A DNA stretch of 64,000 nucleotides from WHTI01 sp963826105 (GTDB lineage: Bacteria; Actinomycetota; CADDZG01; WHSQ01): positions 184,599-248,598 of the forward strand of contig CAWGWA010000003.1 in assembly GCA_963826105.1 (NCBI GenBank). Reading direction: 5' to 3'. Positions 26,889-35,413 of the stretch are shown here, piece by piece. The position numbers and the translations under genes are program-made. Positions within the stretch are counted from its first letter, which is position 1, and each line of letters begins with the position of its first letter. A model generated the notes under the pieces. That model was not told the DNA's origin. It did no database searches and worked only from the letters and a program-made list of their open reading frames with translations.

Positions 26889-29399
26889 TCATCGCCTCCG
26901 TCGCTTCCGCTTGGCCGCCCCCGCGCGCTTCTTAGCGGGCGGACGGTTGGTCGTGGTCGTGGCGGTAGACGTGGTGGGAGCCGGAGCTTCGGCGGTCCCC
27001 TCAACCACCGGCGCCGTGCTCGCATCGACCGTCTTGGCGGCCGGGACGAGCGGCTCCCTCTTGCTTGGGTCCGGACGGTGGTGCTCACTGCCGGAGAGGT
27101 ACTCGAAGTTGACCATCACCGGAGCGGCGGTGAAGACCGACGAATAGGTTCCGACCGCGATACCGACGATCAACGCGAACGCGAAGTCGGTCAGCGTTTC
27201 GCCGCCGAGGAAGTAGAGCGAGATCAAGATGAAGAACGCTCCCAGACCGGTGTTGATAGTTCTCGGGATCGTCTGGAGGCACGCCTCGTTGGCGATGCTC
27301 TCGATGCTTCGTTTCCCGCGGGTACGCAAGCGTTCTCGGATGCGGTCGAACACCACGACGGAGTCGTTGACCGAGTAACCGATGACGGTCAACAGTGCAG
27401 CGATGAAGACTCCGTCGATGTCCTTCCCGAGCCAGGCGAAGAGTCCCAGGAGGATCATCACGTCGTGGAACAGCGCCACTAGGGCAGAGGCTCCGAAGGT
27501 CCACCGGAACCTGATCGCGAGATAGAGCATCTGAGCGCCCAGACCCAGCGCCAGCGCGATAGCGGCTTTCCGTTTGAGCTCGTCCCCGATCGTGGGTCCC
27601 ACGAACTCGTCGCGGACCACTTCCGTATCCCCCGCGACCGAGCTAACCGCCGCCTCGATCGCGGACTCGTCCTCGTCGGAGACCTCGCTCACTCGGATCG
27701 AGACGTTCCCATCACCCGATTCCTGCACCAGCGCTCGGGGGTAGCCGATGCCGGCCAGCTCGGAGCGGACCTCGTTGAGATCCGCAGGCTCCGCGGTCGA
27801 GAACTCGAGAAGTCGTCCTCCGGTGAACTCGAGTCCGTAGTTAAGTCCCCGCGTGACGAGACCCACCACCGAGAACACGAGTACTGCACCAGACACGATG
27901 AACCAGATCTTCGTGTGCCCCATGATGTTGATGGGGCGTTCCTCGAGCCGCCTGCGGAGTTTCCCTCCAACGTTCATCCCGAACCACGCGGGTCGCTTGG
28001 ACAGTCTCTTGTTCTTCATCGCAAGCTCCGCGAACAAGCGGGTGATGACGAGCGCGCTGAACAGAGAGACTCCGACACCGACCGTCAGGGTCACTCCGAA
28101 CCCTCGCACCGCACCGGTCGCGAAGTAGAACAGAATGATCGCGGCGATGACGGTTGTGGCGTTGGAGTCGGCGATCGCGCTCCATGCCTTCTTGAAGCCC
28201 TCCAGGATCGCGGTACGCAACCGTTTACCGGTCGCGAACTCTTCCTTCGATCTCTCGAACACAAGGACGTTCGCGTCCACCGCCATACCGATCGCAAGAA
28301 CGAACCCGGCGATGCCCGGCAGAGTCAGCGTTGCATTCAATCCGAGAAGGACGGCATAGGAGAGCAGTCCGTACGCCAGCAACGCGAACGCAGCGAGGAC
28401 GCCGAGCAGTCGGTAATAGAAGATGACGTAGAGGATGGTCAGGGCACCACCGATCAGGGCCGCGAGGACGCTGGCGTCGATCGCTGCGTCACCCAAGGTC
28501 GGACCGATGGTCCGTCGCTCGATGACCTCGACCGGAACCGGGAGGGCACCGGCGCGGATCAGCAGAGCCAGATCCTTCGCCTCATCGGAGGTGAAGTTGC
28601 CGGTGATGACCGTGGATCCGCCGGGGATACCGACGTCACACTGAACGCTCTCATCGACCTCGGGGCTGGTGATGATCTCTTCGTCGAGCACGATCGCGAC
28701 CCGTCGCTGGGGATCGCCAACCGCCGAGCAGGCAGCGTCCCCGGTCAAGGTCTCCCAGTCAGCCCCACCGGTGCCGCGGAACGCGATCGAGACCGTCCAC
28801 CCCAGACCCGTGGGGTCGGAGACCGCCTCGGCGTCGTCGACGACGTCACCGGTCAACGAGGCGGGGGCCAGACGGAGCTCCACTCCGGAGGAGTCCGGCA
28901 GGACTATCTCATCCTGGGTCGGATCTTCTTCCTCGGCGGGCTCTTCTCCCTCTTCGTCCTGCTTGTTGTTGTTCCCGTTCCCGTCACCGTTGCCGCCGTT
29001 GCCCTCACCGTCCGTGGGGGTCGGGGTCGGTTCCGCTTCGGGCTCCGCGATGCCGAGGACGGGATGGAAGGTCAGCTGCGCGGTCTTACCGATGACCTCG
29101 AGCGCGGCATCGGGATCGGAAACTCCGGGGAGCTCGATGATCACGCGGTCGGAGCCCGATTCCTGCAGGGTGGGTTCGGAGACGCCGAGTTGGTCAACAC
29201 GGCGACGGAGCACCTCGAGTGTTCGAGACAGGGTGTCGTCATCAACCCTTTCGAGCTCGGTGTCCTGAGCCTCGAGGACGATCTGGGTGCCACCCTCGAG
29301 GTCGAGACCCAGCTTCACTGGGCGGGTGAGCACGAGCGCGATCGCACCACCTAGTGCAAGTAGAACGAAGAACGAACGCCAGAACAGATGACGTGACAC
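26889..29399 (-). CDS. secDF: Fused protein translocase subunit SecDF
   Basis: 836 residues, SecD then SecF in one chain. The SecD half has the N-terminal membrane helix with LGLDLEGGTQIVLEA, the P1 periplasmic region, TIGPTLGDAAIDASVLAALIG and the VDANVLVFERSKEEF loop (D/R of the proton path). The SecF half has LNYGLEFTGGRLLE, VGPTIGDELKRKA and GYSVNDSVVVFDRIRERLR. A low-complexity Gly/Asn/Asp/Glu linker sits in the P1 domain (about residues 118-165), and the tail is very basic (KKRAGAAKRKRRRR). It uses proton motive force to help SecYEG export. YajC was not found. Confidence 0.93.
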   Translation of the reverse strand: MSRHLFWRSFFVLLALGGAIALVLTRPVKLGLDLEGGTQIVLEAQDTELERVDDDTLSRTLEVLRRRVDQLGVSEPTLQESGSDRVIIELPGVSDPDAALEVIGKTAQLTFHPVLGIAEPEAEPTPTPTDGEGNGGNGDGNGNNNKQDEEGEEPAEEEDPTQDEIVLPDSSGVELRLAPASLTGDVVDDAEAVSDPTGLGWTVSIAFRGTGGADWETLTGDAACSAVGDPQRRVAIVLDEEIITSPEVDESVQCDVGIPGGSTVITGNFTSDEAKDLALLIRAGALPVPVEVIERRTIGPTLGDAAIDASVLAALIGGALTILYVIFYYRLLGVLAAFALLAYGLLSYAVLLGLNATLTLPGIAGFVLAIGMAVDANVLVFERSKEEFATGKRLRTAILEGFKKAWSAIADSNATTVIAAIILFYFATGAVRGFGVTLTVGVGVSLFSALVITRLFAELAMKNKRLSKRPAWFGMNVGGKLRRRLEERPINIMGHTKIWFIVSGAVLVFSVVGLVTRGLNYGLEFTGGRLLEFSTAEPADLNEVRSELAGIGYPRALVQESGDGNVSIRVSEVSDEDESAIEAAVSSVAGDTEVVRDEFVGPTIGDELKRKAAIALALGLGAQMLYLAIRFRWTFGASALVALFHDVMILLGLFAWLGKDIDGVFIAALLTVIGYSVNDSVVVFDRIRERLRTRGKRSIESIANEACLQTIPRTINTGLGAFFILISLYFLGGETLTDFAFALIVGIAVGTYSSVFTAAPVMVNFEYLSGSEHHRPDPSKREPLVPAAKTVDASTAPVVEGTAEAPAPTTSTATTTTNRPPAKKRAGAAKRKRRRR

Positions 29400-29441
29400 G
29401 GGTGAACCTCCAAAGATCGGCCGCAGGCGCGGCGGGGACGG

Positions 29442-29810
29442 TTAAAAGGTGGCGAGGGCCACGGGAGGCGCACGACCCCCGGCGACCGAGACCTTAAGAA
29501 CCCGAAGAAATCCCGGATCCGTCCCCCGGAACCCGATGAAACGAGCTCCGAGAAGCAAGGCAAGGGTGGCGGCGAGGAGGAGGCCGGGAGTCTCGGTTCG
29601 GACTCGCTTGGCGGCCGCCTGATAGCGCATCTGTTCGAAGGAGATCCGGACATCGGCCGCTTCGGGAGCCTCCAGTGCCGAGCGCTCGCTCCCAGCTCCT
29701 ACACCGGTTGGGGTATCGGTCCCCGCAGGCAGGCCGAGCGCGATCGGGGCCAGGGCCCAAAGAAGGGCACCTAGAGCCAGGATGCCGGCGAGGCGGCGGG
29801 TGATCGACAT
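29442..29810 (-). CDS. Small two-helix membrane protein of unknown function
   Basis: Starting at the ATG at 29810 (MSITRRLAGILALGALLWAL) gives 122 residues. An N-terminal signal-like helix (6-26), a polar stretch of about 50 residues and a second helix (near 77-94) are visible. It lies 42 bases before secDF on the same strand. No family recognised. The coding assignment rests on codon-like composition and placement, so it is less sure than its neighbours. Confidence 0.5.
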   Translation of the reverse strand: MSITRRLAGILALGALLWALAPIALGLPAGTDTPTGVGAGSERSALEAPEAADVRISFEQMRYQAAAKRVRTETPGLLLAATLALLLGARFIGFRGTDPGFLRVLKVSVAGGRAPPVALATF

Positions 29811-29859
29811 AAGGCCCACACCGTACCTTCCCGGCGGTTCGGGATGGGTCCGCTTTGGC

Positions 29860-30288
29860 TTAGGACCAGATGCTGACGATCACCGCAGTGATCAGGAGCC
29901 CGATGATGTTGTAGGCCGATGTGATAACGGCCCACATCGCCGGATGAGGCTTCTTCGCCTCGAAGGTCGCCATGACCGCAGTCAACACCGCGGCGTATCC
30001 GACTCCGATGACCAGTCCGAGGACGATCCCCTCCGAAAGCGTGTCGGTTCCGGTCGACGTCGCGATCATCGCGGTCGCCGCGGCGGCGAAGATGTACCCA
30101 AGCAACGGAGCCATGAAGATGATCGGCGGCGGACCCCCTTCGGTGTCGGCCATATCGATCCCCGAGGCCTTCATCCACGCCTTCCCCATGACCGGCGGGG
30201 CGTACCAGATCCCACCCAGAACGAAGTAGGCAACCGCGGCCGCGAGCACGGCCAGCCAGTTGAGGTCACCGAGCACGTCGAAGCTCAT
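29860..30288 (-). CDS. DUF1761 family membrane protein
   Basis: 142 residues with four membrane helices. Family signatures of DUF1761 are present: NWLAVLAAAVAYFVLGGIWY near the start (with the conserved GxxWYAP), GKAWMKASG, and a conserved ITSAYNIIGLL near the end. Function unknown; found in many actinobacteria and proteobacteria. Its start is divergent from 30360-30713. Confidence 0.85.
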   Translation of the reverse strand: MSFDVLGDLNWLAVLAAAVAYFVLGGIWYAPPVMGKAWMKASGIDMADTEGGPPPIIFMAPLLGYIFAAAATAMIATSTGTDTLSEGIVLGLVIGVGYAAVLTAVMATFEAKKPHPAMWAVITSAYNIIGLLITAVIVSIWS

Positions 30289-30359
30289 CCGATCCTCCTC
30301 TTCCCCCCAGCTTCATCCCACGTGAAGCGTAATCCCTTCGTCTTCCGTAATCTTGGTTC

Positions 30360-30713
30360 ATGCCGATCGTTCACGTCCGCGGGCTGTCCCGAAAGACGAG
30401 CGATACCGAGCGCGCTCTCGCCGAGGTAGCGGTCGCCGTGGCGGCCGCGGCCGGGTGCGAAGTTGGTCAGGTTTGGACCACTTTCCAGGGGCTCGACGCG
30501 ATGACCCTGGGGTCTCGTCCCGTTGCGGGCGACGGGCAGATCCTCTACGCCGACCTCCTGATGCAACCGCGCGGTGAAGAGATCGAGGCGGCCACACTCA
30601 CCGCGCTGGCGGAATCGGCCGCGGTCGCCTTCGGGGTCGATCCGGACGACGTCTGGGCGCGCCTGACCCTCGTAACCCCCGGCACCACCTACGCCGGAGG
30701 GGGCCTGATCTAG
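30360..30713 (+). CDS. Tautomerase-like (4-oxalocrotonate tautomerase/MIF superfamily) protein
   Basis: 117 residues beginning MPIVHVRGL. After Met removal this gives the N-terminal proline that serves as catalytic base in the tautomerase superfamily. The beta-alpha-beta pattern repeats once (residues 1-60 and 61-117), as in MIF-like double modules. The family call rests on Pro2 and length. The substrate is unknown. It is convergent with TMEM175, 8 bases apart. Confidence 0.6.
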   Translation: MPIVHVRGLSRKTSDTERALAEVAVAVAAAAGCEVGQVWTTFQGLDAMTLGSRPVAGDGQILYADLLMQPRGEEIEAATLTALAESAAVAFGVDPDDVWARLTLVTPGTTYAGGGLI

Positions 30714-30721
30714 AACCCGTT

Positions 30722-31297
30722 CTAGTCCGTCGAGAGCGACTCGAGGCGACGGTCCGGGATCAGCCACATGAGCGCAACCGCGACATAGAAGGCGAGGCCG
30801 ACCCACCGATTCAAGAACGACGTCCCGATGCCGGCGGTGTACAGGACCGGCGACAACTTGCCCTTGATGTCGCGCCCGAGCGCAGTGGCGATCGTGGACG
30901 TCTTTCCTTGCTCGGCGACGATCGTGCTCTGGAGGATGTAATAGGCGATCGCTGCGAAGAGCAGAACGATTCCGTAGGCCGCGGTAGGCCGCTGCGCGAA
31001 GTCGTTCTCCCCCATCCATCCAGTGGTCACCGGAATCAGGGAGAGCCAGAACAGGAGATGAAGGTTGGCCCACAGGATGCGGCCGTTGACGCGCCCGGTC
31101 ACCGCCATCATGTGGTGGTGGTTGTTCCAGTAGATGCCGATGTGAACGAAGCTCAGGATGTAGGTAAGGAACACGGGGACCAACGGGCGGAGTGCGTTCC
31201 ACTCGGTTCCGTGCGGCACCCGGAGCTCGAGCACCATGATCGTGATGATGATGGCAAGCACGCCATCGCTGAATGCCTCCAGTCGCGTCGTCTTCAT
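30722..31297 (-). CDS. TMEM175-family potassium channel
   Basis: 191 residues, six membrane segments. The family motif RLEAFSDGVLAI is at residues 5-16 (RxxxFSDGV), and NNHHHMM and WANLHLLFWLSLIP match the second region. Bacterial TMEM175 proteins form tetrameric K+ channels that lack the classical TVGYG filter. It ends three bases before the stop region of nothing on the same strand and starts 2 bases after the flavodoxin-type gene ends, so they are probably co-transcribed. Confidence 0.9.
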   Translation of the reverse strand: MKTTRLEAFSDGVLAIIITIMVLELRVPHGTEWNALRPLVPVFLTYILSFVHIGIYWNNHHHMMAVTGRVNGRILWANLHLLFWLSLIPVTTGWMGENDFAQRPTAAYGIVLLFAAIAYYILQSTIVAEQGKTSTIATALGRDIKGKLSPVLYTAGIGTSFLNRWVGLAFYVAVALMWLIPDRRLESLSTD

Positions 31298-31299
31298 GA

Positions 31300-32020
31300 T
31301 CAGCGGTGCTCCGGGTTGTCGTTACCGGGGCGACAGCCCGCGTCCCACTCGGAACGCTGGTTGCCGTAGGCCGGGAAGCCGCCGTTGTCCTTCAACATAC
31401 GAGCGGTGTGCATGAGGTTGAAGGCCATGAAGGACGTATTGCGGTTGGTGAAGTCGTTGTCGAGCCCGATGCCGTCGTCTCCGTAGGAGGGTCCCGGGCC
31501 GGCCTCCCCGATCCAGCCGGCGTCGGCCTGCGGTGGGACGACGTAGCCGAGGTGCTGGAGCGCGTAGAGGATGCTCATCGAGCAGTGCTTGATGCCGTCC
31601 TCGTTGCCGGTGATGATGCAGCCGCCGGTCCGGCCGTAGTAGGCGTACTGGCCCTGTTCGTTGAGCTGGCTCGAGTTCCCGTAGAGCCGCTCGATCACCT
31701 GCGTGCAGACTGACGACTTCTCGCCGAGCCAGATCGGCGACCCGATCACCAGGATGTCGGCGGCGAGCACCTTCTTGAAGACGTCCGGCCACGCGTCTGA
31801 CTTCCACCCGTGCTCGGTCATGTCGGGCCACACCCCGGTGGCAAGATCGAGATCGACCGCCCGCAGGCTCTCGACCGTCACGCCCTGGCTCTCCATGATC
31901 GCGATGGACTTGTCCATGAGCAGCTGCGTGTGCGACGACTCCGGCGACCGCTTCAGCGTGCAGTTGATGTACGAGCGCGCTCAGATCGCTGAAGTCGAAA
32001 CCCGACTCGTCGGTAGCCAC
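31300..32020 (-). CDS. NAD(P)H-dependent FMN reductase / flavodoxin family (frameshift near 31976)
   Basis: The GTG at 32020 opens VATDESGFDFSDLSA. The frame breaks near 31976 and continues as YINCTLKRSPESSHTQ, the usual start of the NADPH-dependent FMN reductase fold, then IGSPIWLGEKSS and the typical end GNQRSEWDAGCRPGNDNPE. Restoring one CG in the GCGCGC tract gives LSARSYINCTL. The protein would be about 240 residues. It binds FMN and reduces quinones or other substrates. It is divergent from the isochorismatase-like gene. Confidence 0.85.
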
Positions 32021-32136
32021 TGATCCCCCCTGGTCTGCCTCGTTGAGTTCTGAGGCCCCATTGGACCGCATCGGTCGGTCGCTGAGCAAGGCCGCGGGGA
32101 TATCCTTGCGCCGTCAATCCTTGAGAGGAGAGAATC

Positions 32137-32693
32137 TTGACGACCCTCGAGAACCGCCCTAACGCCGCTTTACTGGTGATCGACGTGCAGAACGGCGTCG
32201 TCGGAGGGACTCACGAACGTGATGCGGTCGTGGCGAACGTCGGCAGCCTCGTAGCTAAGGCGAGAGGGGAACAGGTCCCCGTCGTGTGGGTCCAGCACTC
32301 CTCCGAGCATCTCGCCAAGGGAAGCGACGAGTGGCAGATCGTCCCCGAGCTGACCCGGACGATCCCGAGCCGCGCGTCGAAAAGACCTACGCCGACTCCT
32401 TCGAGGACACGGACCTGGAGAGCGTGCTGTCGGACCTCGGCATCGGACGACTGTTCGTCGCCGGCGCCCAGACCGATGAGTGCATCCGCTCGACGCTCCA
32501 CGGCGCGATCGTCAGGGGATACGACGCGACCCTGGTCAGCGACGCCCACACGACGGAGGACCAGTCGGAATGGGGAGCGCCGACACCGGACAAGGTCATC
32601 GCTCACACGAACCTGTACTGGAGCTTCCACACGGCTCCGGGCCGGACGGCCGGGACGGTCGAGACCAAGGACGTCGACTTCAGCAAGTCCTGA
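32137..32693 (+). CDS. Isochorismatase-like cysteine hydrolase (frameshift near 32361)
   Basis: A TTG start at 32137 (TTLENRPNAALLVIDVQNGVV) after a GAGAGGAGA ribosome site; VIDVQN supplies the catalytic Asp. The frame breaks near 32361 and resumes as DPEPRVEKTYADSFEDTDLE; one G restored in ACGGAT joins them. The repaired product has about 185 residues, within the family range. The position of the catalytic Cys is taken by an Ala or Thr-rich GAQTDECIR loop, where C of DECIR is the likely nucleophile. Substrate unknown. Confidence 0.82.
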
Positions 32694-32705
32694 GCGGACG
32701 CTTCG

Positions 32706-32743
32706 ATAGCTTTCCGCTATGCCGCCGATAGCAGATATGCTAT
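32706..32743. promoter_or_regulatory. Two inverted repeats upstream of Xre gene, probable autoregulatory operators
   Basis: ATAGC-TTTCC-GCTAT at 32706-32720 and ATAGCA-GATA-TGCTAT at 32728-32743 share the same ATAGC/GCTAT half-sites, 22 bases apart. A TATGCT -10-like element (32736-32741) overlaps the second repeat, and the GTG start at 32753 follows at a leaderless distance. The arrangement is typical of an Xre regulator that represses its own promoter. Confidence 0.65.
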
Positions 32744-32752
32744 GTTCGGCAC

Positions 32753-33073
32753 GTGGCGAGTGAGGTGATCATCCGAGCCGCCCGCCGGCGAGCGAGCCTC
32801 ACCCAGGCGGGTCTTGCAGCTTTAATCGGCACCACTCAGTCGGCGGTAGCCCGGTGGGAGTCGGGCAAGGTGTCCCCAACGGTAGAAACTCTGGAGCGGA
32901 TCGTGCGCGCCTGTGGCCTCACCCTGGGCCTGTCCCTACACGAAACCAACGATCACGATCTGAGCCTGGCGCTCGACAACCTGCGGCGGACCCCGGAACA
33001 GCGCTTCGAGCGGTTCCTCTCAGGACTCCGCTTCGCTAAGGAATTAAGAGGCCAGAAAGAGAACGAAGACTGA
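32753..33073 (+). CDS. Xre-family HTH regulator (antitoxin-like)
   Basis: 106 residues from a GTG at 32753. The helix-turn-helix is at about 12-60 (RASLTQAGLAALIGTTQSAV then ARWESGKVSPTVETLERI). The C-terminal half ends with LDNLRRTPEQRFERFLSGLR, close to the matching part of the second Xre protein at 33635-33955, so the two are paralogues. No toxin gene adjoins it on the plus strand, so it may be an orphan antitoxin or a cross-regulator of the convergent Xre/nucleotidyltransferase pair. Two palindromes lie directly upstream. Confidence 0.85.
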   Translation: MASEVIIRAARRRASLTQAGLAALIGTTQSAVARWESGKVSPTVETLERIVRACGLTLGLSLHETNDHDLSLALDNLRRTPEQRFERFLSGLRFAKELRGQKENED

Positions 33074-33088
33074 GCGCAGTCGTAGTGC

Positions 33089-33109
33089 AGACCACACCTT
33101 CGATGGTCT
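33089..33109. terminator. Weak bidirectional hairpin between convergent genes
   Basis: AGACCA and TGGTCT form six-base arms around a nine-base loop between the Xre stop (33073) and the nucleotidyltransferase stop (33123). No long T run follows. It may help end transcription in either direction, but the short stem makes this uncertain. Confidence 0.35.
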
Positions 33110-33122
33110 TCTGAGCCCCCGA

Positions 33123-33638
33123 TCACTCCCGGCTGATCTCGAGCAGCCTTCTCAGCGTCGGGAGGTGTTCGAGATCGCGCTGTCGACCGGCGGCTGCCTT
33201 CGAGCGGATGACGTCCTCAAGCGCAGCTATCTGCACCGTGACGTCCCCGAGCGTTCCCTCGATCGCGTTCCTGGCCAGATCCTTGTATCCGTCGGTCCCG
33301 GCGGGGCGGAAGAGGAGGTCTATCTGCCCGTACTTGGTCAGGAAGTTGAGGAACTGGAAGTCGGGGATGCTCTTCCTGAGCAAAGCACCGGTCACCTCGA
33401 TCTTCAGCCCGTCAGGTTCGTCAGTCACCAAGATGCGGCTCTCCAGTTCGTTCAGGGCGTCGGCGAGTCTTTCGAGGTTGGCCGGCTTCAGCTCCGGCAC
33501 GATATCCACATCACTGGTCGGATAAGGAGAGCCGTGGATCGTGCTCGCGATCCCACCGATGACGACACATGAGACGCCGTGTCTGGCAAGCGCCTCGAGG
33601 ATCTTCTTCGGCTGGAACCCTTCGTCCGGTTCTCTCAT
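33123..33638 (-). CDS. Nucleotidyltransferase-fold protein (DUF6036/AbiEii-like), probable toxin of pair
   Basis: The ATG at 33638 overlaps the TGA of the upstream Xre gene by four bases (ATGA). The product has 171 residues. The minimal nucleotidyltransferase signature is present: CVVIGGIASTIHGSPYPTSD then VDIV, i.e. GG...S and the DxD pair that binds Mg-NTP. Proteins of this type, encoded just after an HTH antitoxin, act as toxins that modify tRNA or proteins, or as antiphage components (family knowledge). Activity here is inferred. The overlapping order Xre then nucleotidyltransferase supports a two-gene toxin-antitoxin module. Confidence 0.8.
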   Translation of the reverse strand: MREPDEGFQPKKILEALARHGVSCVVIGGIASTIHGSPYPTSDVDIVPELKPANLERLADALNELESRILVTDEPDGLKIEVTGALLRKSIPDFQFLNFLTKYGQIDLLFRPAGTDGYKDLARNAIEGTLGDVTVQIAALEDVIRSKAAAGRQRDLEHLPTLRRLLEISRE

Positions 33639-33955
33639 TTGATCGTGATGCTCTCGAGTAGGTCCTCGACCCCGCGGCGATCCAGGACCATGCGGTCGAG
33701 ACGCTCCTCGGGGGAGCGTCGGAGGTTCCTCCTCAGATGGCGCTCGTGCTCGAGGTCGGGCGTCACGATCGACATCGACAGGTCCAGGCCGCAGGCCCGA
33801 ACCGCCCGTAACAGGGTGTCGACGGTGGGTGAACGACGTCCGCTCTCCCACCGCGCGATGACGGGCTGAGAGGTGCCCATGAGATCGGCCAGCTCCTGCT
33901 GAGTGAGGCCGCCCCTCAGCCGAGCCTCCCTGATCAACCGCCCTCCGGTGGGCAT
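33635..33955 (-). CDS. Xre-family antitoxin/regulator paired with nucleotidyltransferase
   Basis: The best start is the ATG at 33955 (MPTGGRLIREARLRGGLTQQ), 106 residues, with an AGGAGGT ribosome site; an upstream start at 34012 would run through the operator. The HTH is at about 15-60 (LADLMGTSQPVIARWESGRR). The C-terminal tail (LRRNLRRSPEERLDRMV) matches the orphan Xre at 32753. It overlaps the nucleotidyltransferase by four bases. A palindromic element and a -10 box lie immediately upstream, so it very likely represses its own operon. Confidence 0.85.
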   Translation of the reverse strand: MPTGGRLIREARLRGGLTQQELADLMGTSQPVIARWESGRRSPTVDTLLRAVRACGLDLSMSIVTPDLEHERHLRRNLRRSPEERLDRMVLDRRGVEDLLESITIK

Positions 33956-33968
33956 CTGCTTACCTCCT

Positions 33969-33996
33969 ATATATCCTTTTGGATATATCCAGTATA
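33969..33996 (-). promoter_or_regulatory. Operator palindrome and -10 box of the Xre/nucleotidyltransferase operon
   Basis: ATATATCC-TTTT-GGATATAT (33969-33988) has perfect eight-base arms, and the right arm extends into the 10-base palindrome GGATATATCC (33981-33990). On the minus strand a consensus-like TATACT -10 box (33991-33996) directly precedes it, and AGGAGGT and the ATG follow. A repressor bound here would cover the transcription start. The AT-rich element stands out from the GC-rich surroundings. Confidence 0.7.
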
Positions 33997-34001
33997 ACTG
34001 A

Positions 34002-34328
34002 TTAGGCATCATCTCTCCCTCCCTCGGGTTGGTCGGTGACCTGACCCAGGACTTGCGACCCGATGCACCACACGGTGTTCAGGTCGCACCCGCAGCTGAT
34101 CGCCTGTCCTCGGCATGCTGGACAGTGCTCGATGTCGCAGCCGGGGTGGTGGAAGCCGCCAGGCTTGACCCCACAGTCGCCGCAGCGCCTCCCGCTGCGG
34201 GCGCCCCAGTCGGTTGGCTCGCTCCCGTACCAGACCCGACGGTGCAGGACCCCCTCGATCGAGACGTGATCAAACGTGCAGCTCGCCGCGCTCAACATCT
34301 CTTGCTTGCAGTCCTCGCAGATGACCAT
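34002..34328 (-). CDS. Cys/His-rich zinc-ribbon-like protein of unknown function
   Basis: Starting at the ATG at 34328 (MVICEDCKQEMLSAASC) after GGGAGGAG gives 108 residues. CxxC pairs are visible at CEDC near the N-terminus, CGDC near 53-56, and a cluster HHPGCDIEHCPACRGQ then SCGC near 65-85, enough ligands for two zinc sites. The HHPGCDxExCPxCxGQ pattern recurs in uncharacterised proteins of mobile regions. It is divergent from the recombinase gene at 34379, with 50 bases between starts. Confidence 0.7.
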   Translation of the reverse strand: MVICEDCKQEMLSAASCTFDHVSIEGVLHRRVWYGSEPTDWGARSGRRCGDCGVKPGGFHHPGCDIEHCPACRGQAISCGCDLNTVWCIGSQVLGQVTDQPEGGRDDA

Positions 34329-34378
34329 GACGTGCTCCTCCCTTCGCCGCGTGACACGAAGAAATCTATGGAGGGCCT

Positions 34379-35413
34379 GTGACACGAGATGGCCGACTGT
34401 GGGCTCGGCCACAGCACGACGGCTCAGCCTCCCCTACCGTCTCCTGCGTGTATCCCGAAGGTTCCGTCGCCCACTTCCTGACCGAGCGGTGGCTTCCCGC
34501 CATCCGTTCGACGCTCAGGCCATCGTCCTTCAGCGGCTACGAGAACCAGGTCCGCAATCAGGTCGTCCCGCGCCTGGGGAGAATCAGGCTCGAGGAAGTC
34601 GGGCCGGCGGAGCTCAACTCGTTCTACGCCGAGTTGCTCGCCTGCGGTCGCCTCGACGGTAAGACCGGTCTCAGCCCGGCCACGGTTCGCCGGGTCCACG
34701 CAATGCTGCACCGGGCGTTCCGCGACGCGGTCAGGTGGGGGCTCCTGTTCGAGAACCCGGCCGATCGTTGCGATCCGCCGCGCGACCGCACCGGCGCCGA
34801 GACTATGCGGACCTGGAGCCCGAACGAGCTCGCGTCGTTCCTCGTCTACGCTGAGACCGACGATCTCTATCCGCTGTGGCTATTGATCTCGATGACTGGG
34901 ATGCGCCGTGGCGAAGCGCTGGGGCTCCGGTGGACCGACGTGAACCTCGAGGCCGGCGAAGCTGCGGTGAGGCAGACCGTGGTGTGGGTCGCCGGTGAGG
35001 TGCTGATGTCGACACCGAAGACGGCCAAGGGCCGGCGTGTGGTTGCACTCGACCGCCGCACCGTGGACGTGCTCCGTGTCCTACGAGATGAGACGCGCGA
35101 CGACGGGGGCCTGGTCTTCGCCAAGGAAGATGGCGAGCCGCTCGATCCCAACCTCGTAACGAGAGCGTTCCGCGATCTCGTTCGGTTGTCGGGACTTCCG
35201 AGGATCCGGCTTCACGACCTCAGGCACACGCATGCGACCCTGGCGCTCCAGGCCGGCATCCACCCCAAGATCGTCTCCGAGCGCCTCGGCCATTCGAACA
35301 TCGCCTTCACTCTCGACGTCTACTCGCACGCGGTCCCGCACATGCAGACCGAGGCGGCCGAACGGTTGTCAGACCTGGTCTTCGATCGAACGACTGAAAT
35401 GAACAGGGACTAG
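34379..35413 (+). CDS. Tyrosine recombinase / phage-type integrase
   Basis: 344 residues from a GTG at 34379 (GGAGGG ribosome site). Residues about 25-110 form a SAM-like core-binding domain (FLTERWLPAIRSTLRPSSFS then GYENQVRNQV). The catalytic domain (about 140-330) shows the full set: TGMRRGEALGL (Arg), a KGRRVVAL beta-hairpin (Lys), HDLRHTHAT (His-x-x-Arg), LGHSNIAFTLDVYSH (His and Tyr). It lacks an N-terminal arm-binding zinc domain. It probably mobilised the 32.7-35.6 kb island; no att site or flanking tRNA could be recognised. Confidence 0.92.
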   Translation: MTRDGRLWARPQHDGSASPTVSCVYPEGSVAHFLTERWLPAIRSTLRPSSFSGYENQVRNQVVPRLGRIRLEEVGPAELNSFYAELLACGRLDGKTGLSPATVRRVHAMLHRAFRDAVRWGLLFENPADRCDPPRDRTGAETMRTWSPNELASFLVYAETDDLYPLWLLISMTGMRRGEALGLRWTDVNLEAGEAAVRQTVVWVAGEVLMSTPKTAKGRRVVALDRRTVDVLRVLRDETRDDGGLVFAKEDGEPLDPNLVTRAFRDLVRLSGLPRIRLHDLRHTHATLALQAGIHPKIVSERLGHSNIAFTLDVYSHAVPHMQTEAAERLSDLVFDRTTEMNRD

